A stretch of 64,000 nucleotides of DNA from a bacterium (GTDB taxonomy: Bacteria; Planctomycetota; Planctomycetia; Kolteriales; Kolteriaceae). The translations under genes were made by a program, and so were the position numbers. Positions within the stretch are counted from its first letter, which is position 1, and each line of letters opens with the position of its first letter. The notes under the pieces were generated by a model. It was not told the origin of the DNA. It was given only the letters and a program-made list of their open reading frames with translations, and ran no database searches. Below are positions 45,459-53,065 of the stretch, one piece after another. Location: the NCBI GenBank assembly GCA_019748235.1, contig JAIEPU010000105.1, forward strand, positions 1 through 64,000. Direction: 5' to 3'.

Positions 45459-46049
45459 TCAATTCGTCGTGTTCAATGAACCGGTTGCTGAAGCAAAGAT
45501 GTGATTGAAGAGGATCCACCACTCCGCCTGCTGAATCTCCTTACAAATGCGTTCGCATGAGGTCCCTCTTCCGATCGATTGCTCCACCGCGTCCACGAAC
45601 AGAAATGGATCCCAATCGGATTGCTTGAGCAGATATGACGTGATCTTGCCGGGCTTTTCGCGTGCGCAAATTTCGAGACTCGCCTCTTGAAGAGACGCAA
45701 ATACTGGATGCTGGCCGACCCGTCGGTACCAATACTTGGCGTTGCCAAAATCCCCTTCCCGACGATGCATAATGCCGTGAAGAAAACTTCCGGTGGAGGT
45801 TTCTATCGACTGGCTGACAGTATGTGATTCGTTGAGAAAATCGTGGTAGAGCCAAAGGGCCGACACGAGGCAACTCGCCATGGAGCGATCGTGCGCCGCC
45901 ATGCCACCAAGTACATTCTGCGGCGTCAGACCTCGAAGCTGATCTTCGACGGCGATATTCGGCGTACCCGCCCCAAGCGAGATGGGGCGAGCCTCGCGAA
46001 GGAGTTCATCAATGGGAGCCCCGTATTGCTCGCGGCGTTCGGTAGACAT
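45459..46049 (-). CDS. Conserved-looking hypothetical protein, 196 residues
   Basis: Not assigned to a named family. The ATG at 46049 has GGGAG six bases upstream and is preferred to the ORF-track start 46115. The protein is soluble and mainly helical. A striking segment HGIMHRREGDFGNAKYWYRRVGQHPVF resembles one I have seen in uncharacterised bacterial proteins, with an aromatic-rich, possibly ligand-binding surface. Earlier, ALWLYHDFLNESHTVSQSI is another candidate conserved block. It is downstream of aspS by 86 bases and immediately upstream of the esterase. Its role is unknown; the pairing with the esterase is the only clue. Confidence 0.75.
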   Translation of the reverse strand: MSTERREQYGAPIDELLREARPISLGAGTPNIAVEDQLRGLTPQNVLGGMAAHDRSMASCLVSALWLYHDFLNESHTVSQSIETSTGSFLHGIMHRREGDFGNAKYWYRRVGQHPVFASLQEASLEICAREKPGKITSYLLKQSDWDPFLFVDAVEQSIGRGTSCERICKEIQQAEWWILFNHIFASATGSLNTTN

Positions 46050-46135
46050 CAATGTCTCCCACTCCGTTGATCGGCAAGCGAGTCGCGCGCGGACGGAGGA
46101 ATTGGAGTCACCCACCCATCCACCGGCATGCGAAC

Positions 46136-47911
46136 TTAACTGGAACCCTTTTTAACGGGAACCGTGTCGAATCCGAGTTCTCGCAGCTGCTTGGTATCGA
46201 CTTCGCTTGGCGCTCCCATCATCAGGTCTTGACCTCGCTGTGTCTTCGGGAATGCCATCGTTTCACGGATGCTTTCGACCCCGGCGAGCTTCATAACCCA
46301 TCGGTCAATGCCGAAGGCGATACCACCGTGGGGGGGTGCTCCAAACTTAAGCGCTTCCAGGAAGAAGCCGAACCGCTTCTCCTGTTCTTCCTTGTCAAGG
46401 CCGATCAGCTCGAAGATCTTCATCTGACGCTCGAACTGATGAAGTCGAATCGTCCCGCCGCCGCATTCTTCCCCATTCAGAACGAGGTCGTACGCTTTCG
46501 CTCTCGCCTTATCGGGAGTCTTTTCCATCAAATCCCAGTCTTCGTCGAGCGGCGAAGTGAATGGATGGTGAGCCGCATAGTAGCGTTTGTCTTCTTCGTT
46601 CCATTCGAACATGGGGAACTTGACGACCCACGAGAAATGGAGTTCATTGGGATCATACAGTTCGAGGTCTTTCCCCAGCTTATTGCGAAGCGCGTTCAGC
46701 GGACCATGCGTCGCCTCTCTCTTGTCCGCCACGAAAAAGAGAAGGTCTCCCGGCTCGGCGTTCAGTTTCTGCCGCAGGGTTGTTTGCTGCGAATCGCTAA
46801 AGAACTTCGAGATGGGGGACTGAAGCTTGTCCGCCTCGACTTTCATCCAGGCCAGCCCCTTAGCCCCCTGCTCCATGACGAATGCCGTGATGTCGTCGAG
46901 ATTCTTGCGGCTGAACTTTTCGGCCGCTCCCTTGGCGTTGATCGCCCGAACGCAAGGAGCGTTTTTGAAGACCGAAAACTCCGTCTGATGGCCGAGCTCG
47001 GTGATGTCCACGATCTCAAGCCCGAAACGAAGGTCGGGCCGGTCGACGGCATACTTTTCCATCGCATCGTCGTAGTCGATGTGCACGAACGGACGTTTGA
47101 CTTCACGGCCGACGACCTTCTCGACGACGTGACACGTCAACCCCTCGATGGTGTTCATCACGTCTTCCGCCTCGACGAATGCCATCTCGATATCGAGCTG
47201 AGTGAATTCGGGCTGGCGATTCGAGCGAAGATCTTCATCTCGAAAGCAGCGTGCGAGCTGATAGTACCGATCATAACCCGCCACCATGAGAATCTGCTTC
47301 AACAGCTGCGGACTTTGCGGAAGCGCGTACCAAGAGCCGGGGTGCATACGGCTTGGGACGAGGAAGTCTCGTGCTCCTTCCGGAGTGCTGCGGCCCAGGA
47401 TCGGCGTTTCGATCTCGCAGAATCGCTGCGAGTTCAAGTACTCGCGCATGGCGGTGACGATCTGATGGCGGAGCATGATGATCCGCTGCATTTTCGGCCT
47501 GCGCAGATCGAGGAATCGATAGCGGAGACGAATCTCCTCACTCGCAGGCTCGTCTTCGGTCCCAATTTCGAAAGGCGGAGGTTCGCTCTTGTTAAGAAGG
47601 GTCAACGAAGTCGCTTTGATTTCGATGTCGCCGGTCGCCAGTTTGGGATTCTTGGCTTCGCCGCGATCCTTCACCTTACCGGTCGCCGAAACGACGAACT
47701 CCGAACGGAGCGAGCGAGCGAGTTCGTGCATAGCGGGATCGATGGCGGAGTCGAAAACGATTTGAGTCTTGCCGTATCGGTCCCTGAGATCGATGAATAC
47801 CAGCCCGCCGTAATCTCGGTAATTCTGGACCCACCCATTGAGCGTGACGGTCTCGCCGACATTTTCCAGTCGAAGCTCGCCACAGGTGTGTGTCCGCCGC
47901 CAAGATCCCAT
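46136..47911 (-). CDS. aspS: Aspartyl-tRNA synthetase (bacterial type)
   Basis: Charges tRNA-Asp. The 591 residues follow the bacterial layout: N-terminal OB-fold anticodon-binding domain (VTLNGWVQNYRDYGGLVFIDLRD), class II motif 2 (LARCFRDEDLRSNRQPEFTQLDIEM), a central GAD insertion domain (about 290-410), and motif 3 (GGIAFGIDRWVMKLAG). QSPQLLKQILMVAGYDRYY is the aspartate-pocket block. Whether it also charges tRNA-Asn cannot be settled by eye. The long plus-strand ORF over the same bases is a shadow. Confidence 0.97.
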   Translation of the reverse strand: MGSWRRTHTCGELRLENVGETVTLNGWVQNYRDYGGLVFIDLRDRYGKTQIVFDSAIDPAMHELARSLRSEFVVSATGKVKDRGEAKNPKLATGDIEIKATSLTLLNKSEPPPFEIGTEDEPASEEIRLRYRFLDLRRPKMQRIIMLRHQIVTAMREYLNSQRFCEIETPILGRSTPEGARDFLVPSRMHPGSWYALPQSPQLLKQILMVAGYDRYYQLARCFRDEDLRSNRQPEFTQLDIEMAFVEAEDVMNTIEGLTCHVVEKVVGREVKRPFVHIDYDDAMEKYAVDRPDLRFGLEIVDITELGHQTEFSVFKNAPCVRAINAKGAAEKFSRKNLDDITAFVMEQGAKGLAWMKVEADKLQSPISKFFSDSQQTTLRQKLNAEPGDLLFFVADKREATHGPLNALRNKLGKDLELYDPNELHFSWVVKFPMFEWNEEDKRYYAAHHPFTSPLDEDWDLMEKTPDKARAKAYDLVLNGEECGGGTIRLHQFERQMKIFELIGLDKEEQEKRFGFFLEALKFGAPPHGGIAFGIDRWVMKLAGVESIRETMAFPKTQRGQDLMMGAPSEVDTKQLRELGFDTVPVKKGSS

Positions 47912-48123
47912 CGGTTGATCCCTTCTTTCGATCCCTAGCCACTCCGCAAGCCATTTTGATTGCGGGCTTTGCGATAACAGACCGCCGTTCGTGGCGATCG
48001 GTTCAGAGATTTCCGTTGTATGGAGAGGCCGAAATCGGTCGAGGTGAGCCCATTCCAGATGTTAAAAGCCTGGATGTGAGAATCGAGGGGCGAGAATCTC
48101 GAATCGTGTCAAGAAAAAGCAAC

Positions 48124-48154
48124 GCCCGGGCAGCACTCGAGCTGCTACCCGGGT
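48124..48154 (-). terminator. GC-rich hairpin with T tract on the minus strand
   Basis: On the minus strand CCCGGGTAGCA and TGCTGCCCGGG pair completely (one T-G wobble) around a seven-base loop, and TTTTT follows six bases after the stem. The plus-strand version has a C-A mismatch, so the structure is better as minus-strand RNA. It would end transcription from the DUF1573 gene, about 260 bases after its stop and before aspS. Confidence 0.6.
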
Positions 48155-48170
48155 CCAAGGTCGCTGAGAA

Positions 48171-48198
48171 AGAGGTACCCCCTGGTTTTCGTACCTCT
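48171..48198. repeat. Second hairpin beside the terminator
   Basis: AGAGGTAC and GTACCTCT form a perfect eight-base stem with a twelve-base loop, 17 bases from the GC-rich hairpin. With it, this gives tandem stem-loops in the 3' untranslated region of the DUF1573 transcript. Role unknown. Confidence 0.45.
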
Positions 48199-48415
48199 GT
48201 CGCCCCCTGGCGATCCTGTTTCGAATTCTCTCGTTTGATATTCCGAGAGAAGGAAACTGGTCCGTGCCGTTGCGGGCTATCGACGTGATCGTTCGAAAAC
48301 GATCGTGCGTCGCGTTGCCTCGCCTTTCGAATGATGGAGCATCACGTTCAGGCTCCCACTCAACCCTAAGTCACTCTTCAGATGGGTCAAACTTCTATGC
48401 CGAACTGATGAGTCC

Positions 48416-49387
48416 TTATTTCTCAATCTCGACGCTGAGAATCCGTTCGCCACCAAGATCGGTCACAATGTCGACATGCTGCGGGATCTCATCGACTTTA
48501 TCGGGAACCTTGAGGGTCAAGGTGACGAGCTGGACGGCCTTCGCCTGTCCATCGGACTTGAACTGGAGGATGCCGTCGGCGTTATCGACCCGCACCACCT
48601 TGAATGGATTGGGGGCCTTGATCATGACCTTTCGTTCAACGGTTTGTCCGGGGGAAAGTTCGCCGAGGCGAATCGCTGCCGGGGTGACCACGACGTCCGC
48701 TTCCACTTGAGCCTTTGGTTTGACGAGAACGATCGGCGTCGCGGGATCGTTCGTATGGACGCGAATTGTGTCCTCAATCGTTCCGGGAGCGATGCTTGGC
48801 AAAAGCTTGATCAACAGTTCGTAACGGACCTTGCCTGGTTCACGCGATACCTCGCGGACCTCGGTATGGAAGCTTGGATTTCCGAAATCGAGGTCAAGCA
48901 CCTTCCAGTCGATCGGACCGGTATAGTCGAGGTTAAGTCGCTTCTCTTGGACCGCTCCCTGAGGAAGGATTCCAAAATCGACTTCAGTCGCTTCCGAGCC
49001 GAGTTTACCGACACTCTCACAGCTCACACGAAGGGTAACCTCGGCACGCCACGGACGCTCGAACTGCACGTAAATCGTGACCGCCTTGGTCCCCTGGAAC
49101 CCGCTCGTGTCCATCGTCGCATTGACGATGGTCGAGCCTCCAGGAGGAATGCGGCCGTTGTCAGCTACCGCCTTGGTGCAGGAGCACGAAACTTTGATTG
49201 CTCGAATCCGGACTTCCCGATTCGAGGTGTTCGTGATGATAAAGTCGTGGCTGGGGCGTTCTCCTCGAACGACTTTTCCGAAGTCATGTTGACGTTCGGT
49301 GAATAACTCATTGGCCCAACTCGCCCCCCAACCGCTGGTCGGAATAACGACGGCCAGCAGAAGAGCAGGCATGAACGACCGGATCAT
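48416..49387 (-). CDS. Secreted DUF1573 (Ig-like) protein
   Basis: A 323-residue protein. The ATG at 49387, with GGGAGG eight bases upstream, gives a signal peptide (MIRSFMPALLLAVVIPTSGWGASWA). The first domain (about 30-135) has the DUF1573 signature: RQHDFGKVVRGERPSHDFIITNTSNREVRI followed by VSCSCTKAVADNGRIPPGGS, including the Cys-Ser-Cys pair. A second similar beta-sandwich unit fills the rest (VRLGELSPGQTVERKVMIKAPNPF). Such proteins are extracytoplasmic, ASPM/SPD-2/Hydin-like folds of unknown function and are abundant in Planctomycetes and Bacteroidetes. The ORF-track start at 49573 adds a non-coding-looking extension. Confidence 0.85.
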   Translation of the reverse strand: MIRSFMPALLLAVVIPTSGWGASWANELFTERQHDFGKVVRGERPSHDFIITNTSNREVRIRAIKVSCSCTKAVADNGRIPPGGSTIVNATMDTSGFQGTKAVTIYVQFERPWRAEVTLRVSCESVGKLGSEATEVDFGILPQGAVQEKRLNLDYTGPIDWKVLDLDFGNPSFHTEVREVSREPGKVRYELLIKLLPSIAPGTIEDTIRVHTNDPATPIVLVKPKAQVEADVVVTPAAIRLGELSPGQTVERKVMIKAPNPFKVVRVDNADGILQFKSDGQAKAVQLVTLTLKVPDKVDEIPQHVDIVTDLGGERILSVEIEK

Positions 49388-49734
49388 CGAGAGTCCCTCC
49401 CGTTGTCCGCCAACACCATCTCCCCGTATGTCACTCGCCGTAAGCTGGATAAACTTTGCGGGCAAATCTATCGGCGTGAACTTAGGTGTTGAGGGCTTCA
49501 ATAACAATGTCATCGTGGGGATACTAGGGTCATACCCCCGCGTGGGTGGTCCCTTTCGGTACCACTCTCGCAACTACTATCGGAGGATTGGCAGGGTCAG
49601 AATGACACGATACACTGGCCGGGGCCTTTGGCAAAAACACACAGTCCGGGCAATCGCCACAGCCGATAAAGCATGAATAGTTTCTCGGCCTATGCGGCTG
49701 TACCGTACACCACGTTCCTAGGGACAATAACTCG
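49388..49734. other. Divergent intergenic region
   Basis: About 350 bases between the DUF1573 gene (leftward) and the sugar isomerase gene (rightward). It must contain both promoters; I could not identify convincing boxes. No gene or RNA element seen. Confidence 0.45.
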
Positions 49735-50580
49735 ATGACCATCGAACCGTTCGAAATTGGCGTTTGTAGCTGGTCGCTGCAAGTCAAAAGCATTCCTGAG
49801 CTTGAGACATTTCTCGATGAATTGCGGATTGATCTCGTCCAGATCGCATGCGGTGATCCGCACCACGCGAGCTGGGTTGAGGGAGAGGCCATGCCCGGCG
49901 TGGCAGGAGATGCTGGTTTCCGAATGTCGGGCGCGATGATTGGCTTCCCAGGGGAAGACTACACCACTCCCCAGACTATTAAGGAGACCGGAGGATTTGG
50001 GAATCCGGCAACGAGGAAGGAACGGCTCGAAGTCCTGCATTGGGCCGTGAGCCGAACTGTCCAGCTTGGAATCAAGGATCTGATGTTCCATGCTGGCTTT
50101 ATTCCAGAGCCAACGAGCGCCGACCGGAAAGCATTCCTCGACACGTTGATCGAGGCGTCACGAATCGCGAAGGAAAAAGGAGTTCATCTAGCCCTCGAAA
50201 CCGGTCAGGAACCGGCTGACTTGCTCCTCAAGACACTGAACGAGCTCGAACTAGATAACGTTCACGTCAATTTTGATCCCGCCAATATGTTGCTTTATGA
50301 CATGGGGGACCCGATCAAGGCGGTCGAGACCCTTGGTCCGCATATCAGAAGCGTTCACTTAAAGGATGCCAAGCGGCCCAAGATCAAGGGGCAATGGGGT
50401 GAGGAAGTCCCGCTCGGCCAAGGGCAGGCGAACATCCCCTTGTTTGTGAAGAAACTTAAAGAGGTGGGGTTCAAAGGCCCGCTCATCATCGAGCGAGAAG
50501 CCGGGGATCAGCAGGCGCGACTTCGTGACATCGCCCACGGCGTGCGCTACTTGAAGGAAGTACTGAGCGGATTGAAATAA
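49735..50580 (+). CDS. Sugar phosphate isomerase/epimerase (AP-endonuclease-2 TIM-barrel family)
   Basis: A 281-residue TIM barrel of the xylose-isomerase-like / IolE-IolI group. The metal-ligand positions show as LALETGQEP (Glu), VNFDPANML (Asp), SVHLKDAK (His and Asp) and LIIEREAG (Glu near the C-terminus), so the divalent-metal site is intact. The family isomerises or epimerises keto-sugars and inositol derivatives. There is no signal peptide. It is next to, and convergent with, a DUF1080 3-keto-disaccharide hydrolase gene, which suggests a local theme of keto-sugar metabolism, though convergent orientation excludes a shared operon. Confidence 0.9.
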   Translation: MTIEPFEIGVCSWSLQVKSIPELETFLDELRIDLVQIACGDPHHASWVEGEAMPGVAGDAGFRMSGAMIGFPGEDYTTPQTIKETGGFGNPATRKERLEVLHWAVSRTVQLGIKDLMFHAGFIPEPTSADRKAFLDTLIEASRIAKEKGVHLALETGQEPADLLLKTLNELELDNVHVNFDPANMLLYDMGDPIKAVETLGPHIRSVHLKDAKRPKIKGQWGEEVPLGQGQANIPLFVKKLKEVGFKGPLIIEREAGDQQARLRDIAHGVRYLKEVLSGLK

Positions 50581-50597
50581 GTGTCCGTCAACGAAAC

Positions 50598-50632
50598 AAA
50601 GCCGCGTGGTAATATCAATCCCACGCGGCTTT
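50598..50632. terminator. Bidirectional intrinsic terminator
   Basis: AAAGCCGCGTGG and CCACGCGGCTTT form a perfect twelve-base stem around an eleven-base loop, with A and T tracts on the two sides. It lies in the 87-base gap between the convergent sugar isomerase and DUF1080 genes and should serve both. Confidence 0.9.
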
Positions 50633-50667
50633 CGACGTATTTGAGAATGTAAGCTAGTGCAGTAATT

Positions 50668-51318
50668 CTACTTCGCGGGCGTCTCATCGAGACTCTTCAG
50701 CCGAAGGTTCTTGAACTCAACCTGAGTGCCGTGGCCAAGGAAGCCGATGTGTCCGGTCTTGTTTTTCAGGCCAGGATGCTTCTTGAGCGTTCCCTCGTCG
50801 GTCACAGTGCTAATATCCGCATCGACGATCACCTGGTCATTCAGCGTCACCTTCACCTTGTTACCTTCGGCATGGATTTCCATCGAGTTCCACTCGCCCG
50901 TCGGCTTGAGGGCTCCACGTTTCGCGCCAAAGACATCGTAGATCGAACCGGTGTACTGGTTCGGCCGGAGCGCTACGTATTGGGGAGCGGGATCGTCCAG
51001 AAGTTGGATTTCCATTCCCTGGTACGCCGCGTCACCTTGCAAGGGAGCACGAATGCCAACACCGTTGTTGCCGCCGGGTCCGAGCTTGAAGTCAAAGCGG
51101 AGGATAAAGTTTCCATACTCAGCCGTGGTGAAGAGGTTTCCTCCCCCCTTCTCCGGGCAGATGAGAATCCCTTCTTTCACCTCATAACCTGGTCCGTGCT
51201 TGTGCACCAGAGTCCAGCCCTCGAGCGATTTGCCGTCAAAGATCGGCTTGAAGCCCTCTTCGACAGGAGGATCTGCACCAAGAAAACAAAGGGCGGCAAC
51301 CAGCGGAATGATATTCAT
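50668..51318 (-). CDS. DUF1080 family protein (3-keto-disaccharide hydrolase-like), secreted
   Basis: A concanavalin-like beta-sandwich protein of 216 residues. The ATG at 51318 has GAGG six bases upstream and gives a signal peptide (MNIIPLVAALCFLGADPP). The family signature is FKPIFDGKSLEGWTLV near the start, with GNFILRFDFKLGPGGNNGVGIR, YQGMEIQLLDD and GEWNSMEIHAEGNKVKVTLND following. Characterised DUF1080 members cleave 3-keto-glucosides produced by Gfo/Idh-type dehydrogenases, so the Gfo/Idh proteins in this window are candidate partners. The protein probably acts in the periplasm. Downstream of SCP2 on the same strand. Confidence 0.9.
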   Translation of the reverse strand: MNIIPLVAALCFLGADPPVEEGFKPIFDGKSLEGWTLVHKHGPGYEVKEGILICPEKGGGNLFTTAEYGNFILRFDFKLGPGGNNGVGIRAPLQGDAAYQGMEIQLLDDPAPQYVALRPNQYTGSIYDVFGAKRGALKPTGEWNSMEIHAEGNKVKVTLNDQVIVDADISTVTDEGTLKKHPGLKNKTGHIGFLGHGTQVEFKNLRLKSLDETPAK

Positions 51319-51419
51319 TGATGCCTCGTGGTGATGAACTAGAAGTGCGGCACAAATTTCGGCCGGTCGGCCCTCAGTTTTGCGAAAGCAGCGACCGGCC
51401 AATGATCATTCAAAACGGA

Positions 51420-51749
51420 TTACTTCTGAGGGAAGATGGACTGCATCTTCATCGCGAGTCCCATGTCTCCCGAGATCTTGAGCTTACCCGACATGTAAGC
51501 CATGGTCGGATTGAGCTGACCGTTGGTCATGGCAACGAAATCGGCAGATGCCATGTTGATGGTGATGTTCGGGCTGTCGTGGACCCCTTCGGCCGTTTCC
51601 AACCCACCGTCCTTGATCGCCAGGTAATGCTGAGAGGGCTCGGCACCCGTGAGATTGACCTGGTACACCGCGTTCAAACCCGAGGCCGCCGACGGATTGA
51701 AACGGGACTTCATGATCTCCACTGCTTCGGCGACATTGCTGGCTGACAT
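51420..51749 (-). CDS. SCP2 sterol-binding domain protein
   Basis: A 109-residue single-domain protein of the SCP2 fold: FNPSAASGLNAVYQVNLTGAEPSQHYLAIKDG, then ITINMASADFVAMTNGQLNPTMAYMSGKLKISGDMGLAMKMQSIF, the strongly conserved lipid-tunnel end. It binds a hydrophobic ligand, for example a fatty acyl chain or terpenoid, in the cytoplasm. No leader peptide. It stands alone between a small unknown gene and the DUF1080 gene. Together with idi and the HpnN-like exporter it hints at isoprenoid or lipid handling, without direct linkage. Confidence 0.93.
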   Translation of the reverse strand: MSASNVAEAVEIMKSRFNPSAASGLNAVYQVNLTGAEPSQHYLAIKDGGLETAEGVHDSPNITINMASADFVAMTNGQLNPTMAYMSGKLKISGDMGLAMKMQSIFPQK

Positions 51750-51922
51750 GACGGTCTTCCCCTTCGATGCTTGATTGGAGCGTTGGAATTCCCAGGACCC
51801 TTTTGTGTGCCCTCGGGCAACACCATTTTCTAGGAGAGGCTAACGGGTTGGGAAATAGATTTCACCTTCGTTCCAAGATTTTTCAATGTTTCGACAAGGG
51901 GCTGTCATCTTCGCCGGGCACC

Positions 51923-52162
51923 TCAACGACGGGCCCGGCGCTCGAGTGACGGACGCTCGATGGAGAGAATCCCTTTCTTAATAGCGGAGTTGATATCGTA
52001 GACCTCGACATCGTTGGTGACATAGATTTCCCCGGCCGTGATGCGGGCATGAGCCTCCGCTCCTTCCTCCTTCCAGAAGGAATAAAGCGTTTGACCGTCG
52101 TCTGGTTTGATGTGGACCTTCCACCCCGTTTCGACGACGTAAAGCCGATGATCCGTGTCCAT
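51923..52162 (-). CDS. Small hypothetical protein, 79 residues
   Basis: Not firmly recognised. The ATG at 52162 has GGGAG nine bases upstream; the longer ORF-track form adds an unlikely Gly/Ser tail. The first part (HRLYVVETGWKVHIKPDDGQTLYSFWKEEGAEAHARITAG) resembles DUF2188-like modules, in which a short beta-hairpin is followed by a helix. The C-terminal YDINSAIKKGILSIERPSLERR is basic. It is cytosolic by sequence. It is divergent from the DtxR-family gene across about 185 bases. Confidence 0.65.
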   Translation of the reverse strand: MDTDHRLYVVETGWKVHIKPDDGQTLYSFWKEEGAEAHARITAGEIYVTNDVEVYDINSAIKKGILSIERPSLERRARR

Positions 52163-52346
52163 TCCGTCATACTCCCGTTTTGATCCAGAATAGGCCGATC
52201 CCCTCTCGCCCTGAGAGGGACCCACTCTGTAGAATCATCGTACCGTCAATGACAGTCGTCGCCTCTCAGCGATTGGTCAATTGACGAGCCCCCCACAACC
52301 TATGGTTTAGGAATTAGTTTCATTCACTCGATTGCCGGGAATTCAA

Positions 52347-53015
52347 ATGGCGACGCTGACCGTCGAGACCTATGTGAAGGCAATTTACCAAATCTGCACC
52401 GAGGCGCATTCCCGGTCGGCAGCCACGGGATCGGTGGCCAAAAGGCTTGGAGTCTCTCCGGGCACAGTCACCAGCATGCTTCGAACGCTCGCGGAATCGG
52501 GACTGGCCAATTATCAGGCATATGAAGGGGTACAACTGACGGAAGCGGGTCGTCGTCTCGCCCTTCGGGTTCTTCGTCGCCACCGGCTCATCGAACTCTT
52601 CCTCGTCCAGACCCTCGGACTCACTTGGGATGAGGTTCACGAGGAAGCGGAACATTTGGAGCATGCTGTGTCGGATCGACTAATCGATCGGATCGACAGC
52701 TTCCTCGAATATCCGAATCGGGATCCTCACGGTGATCCCATTCCCCGTCCAGACGGTTCATTTCCCGACGACGAGACCACTGAGCCCCTCGTGCGATGTG
52801 AAGCTGCGACCGAGTTCGTGCTCGACCGCGTGATCGAGCAGTCGCCTGAGTTCCTCCGTTATTTGAGCGATGCTGGACTATCGATCGGCAGTAGCGGGAC
52901 AGTGGTCGAGAATCACCCCAGCGCTCGCGCGCTCGTCGTGAAGACGTCTGACGGGCAAGTCACGCTTGGGCATGATCTGGCGGAAAAGATTCTCATTCGC
53001 CGCTCGCGCGATTAA
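52347..53015 (+). CDS. DtxR/MntR-family metal-dependent repressor
   Basis: A 222-residue regulator. The winged helix at about 10-65 contains GSVAKRLGVSPGTVTSMLRTLAESGL, and the dimerisation/metal domain shows RRHRLIELFLVQTLGLTWDEVHEEAEHLEHAVS. In DtxR this metal-site block has a cysteine (EACRWEH); here it is a glutamate (EAEHLEH), as in MntR, which favours manganese over iron. The N-terminal ligand Met10 of DtxR is Thr (VETYVKAI). A C-terminal FeoA-like SH3 region (about 150-220) follows. The ATG at 52347 is chosen over the upstream TTG. No metal transporter gene is adjacent, so targets are elsewhere. Confidence 0.9.
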   Translation: MATLTVETYVKAIYQICTEAHSRSAATGSVAKRLGVSPGTVTSMLRTLAESGLANYQAYEGVQLTEAGRRLALRVLRRHRLIELFLVQTLGLTWDEVHEEAEHLEHAVSDRLIDRIDSFLEYPNRDPHGDPIPRPDGSFPDDETTEPLVRCEAATEFVLDRVIEQSPEFLRYLSDAGLSIGSSGTVVENHPSARALVVKTSDGQVTLGHDLAEKILIRRSRD

Positions 53016-53065
53016 GTGGCGAGCTTTGATCCTCTGTGTTTGCTCCCCCATGTTCCGAGACAAGC

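Larger units (their letters stand above)
47912..48415. other. Intergenic region with two hairpins
   Basis: About 500 bases between the DUF1573 gene stop and the aspS start, both minus strand. It contains the two hairpins listed next and otherwise shows no credible ORF. Confidence 0.45.

Noticed and set aside
46052-47938. 628-residue plus-strand ORF opposite aspS
   Set aside because: It lies entirely antisense to a textbook AspRS, has no ribosome-binding site and no recognisable motif. Long antisense ORFs are common in GC-rich coding DNA.
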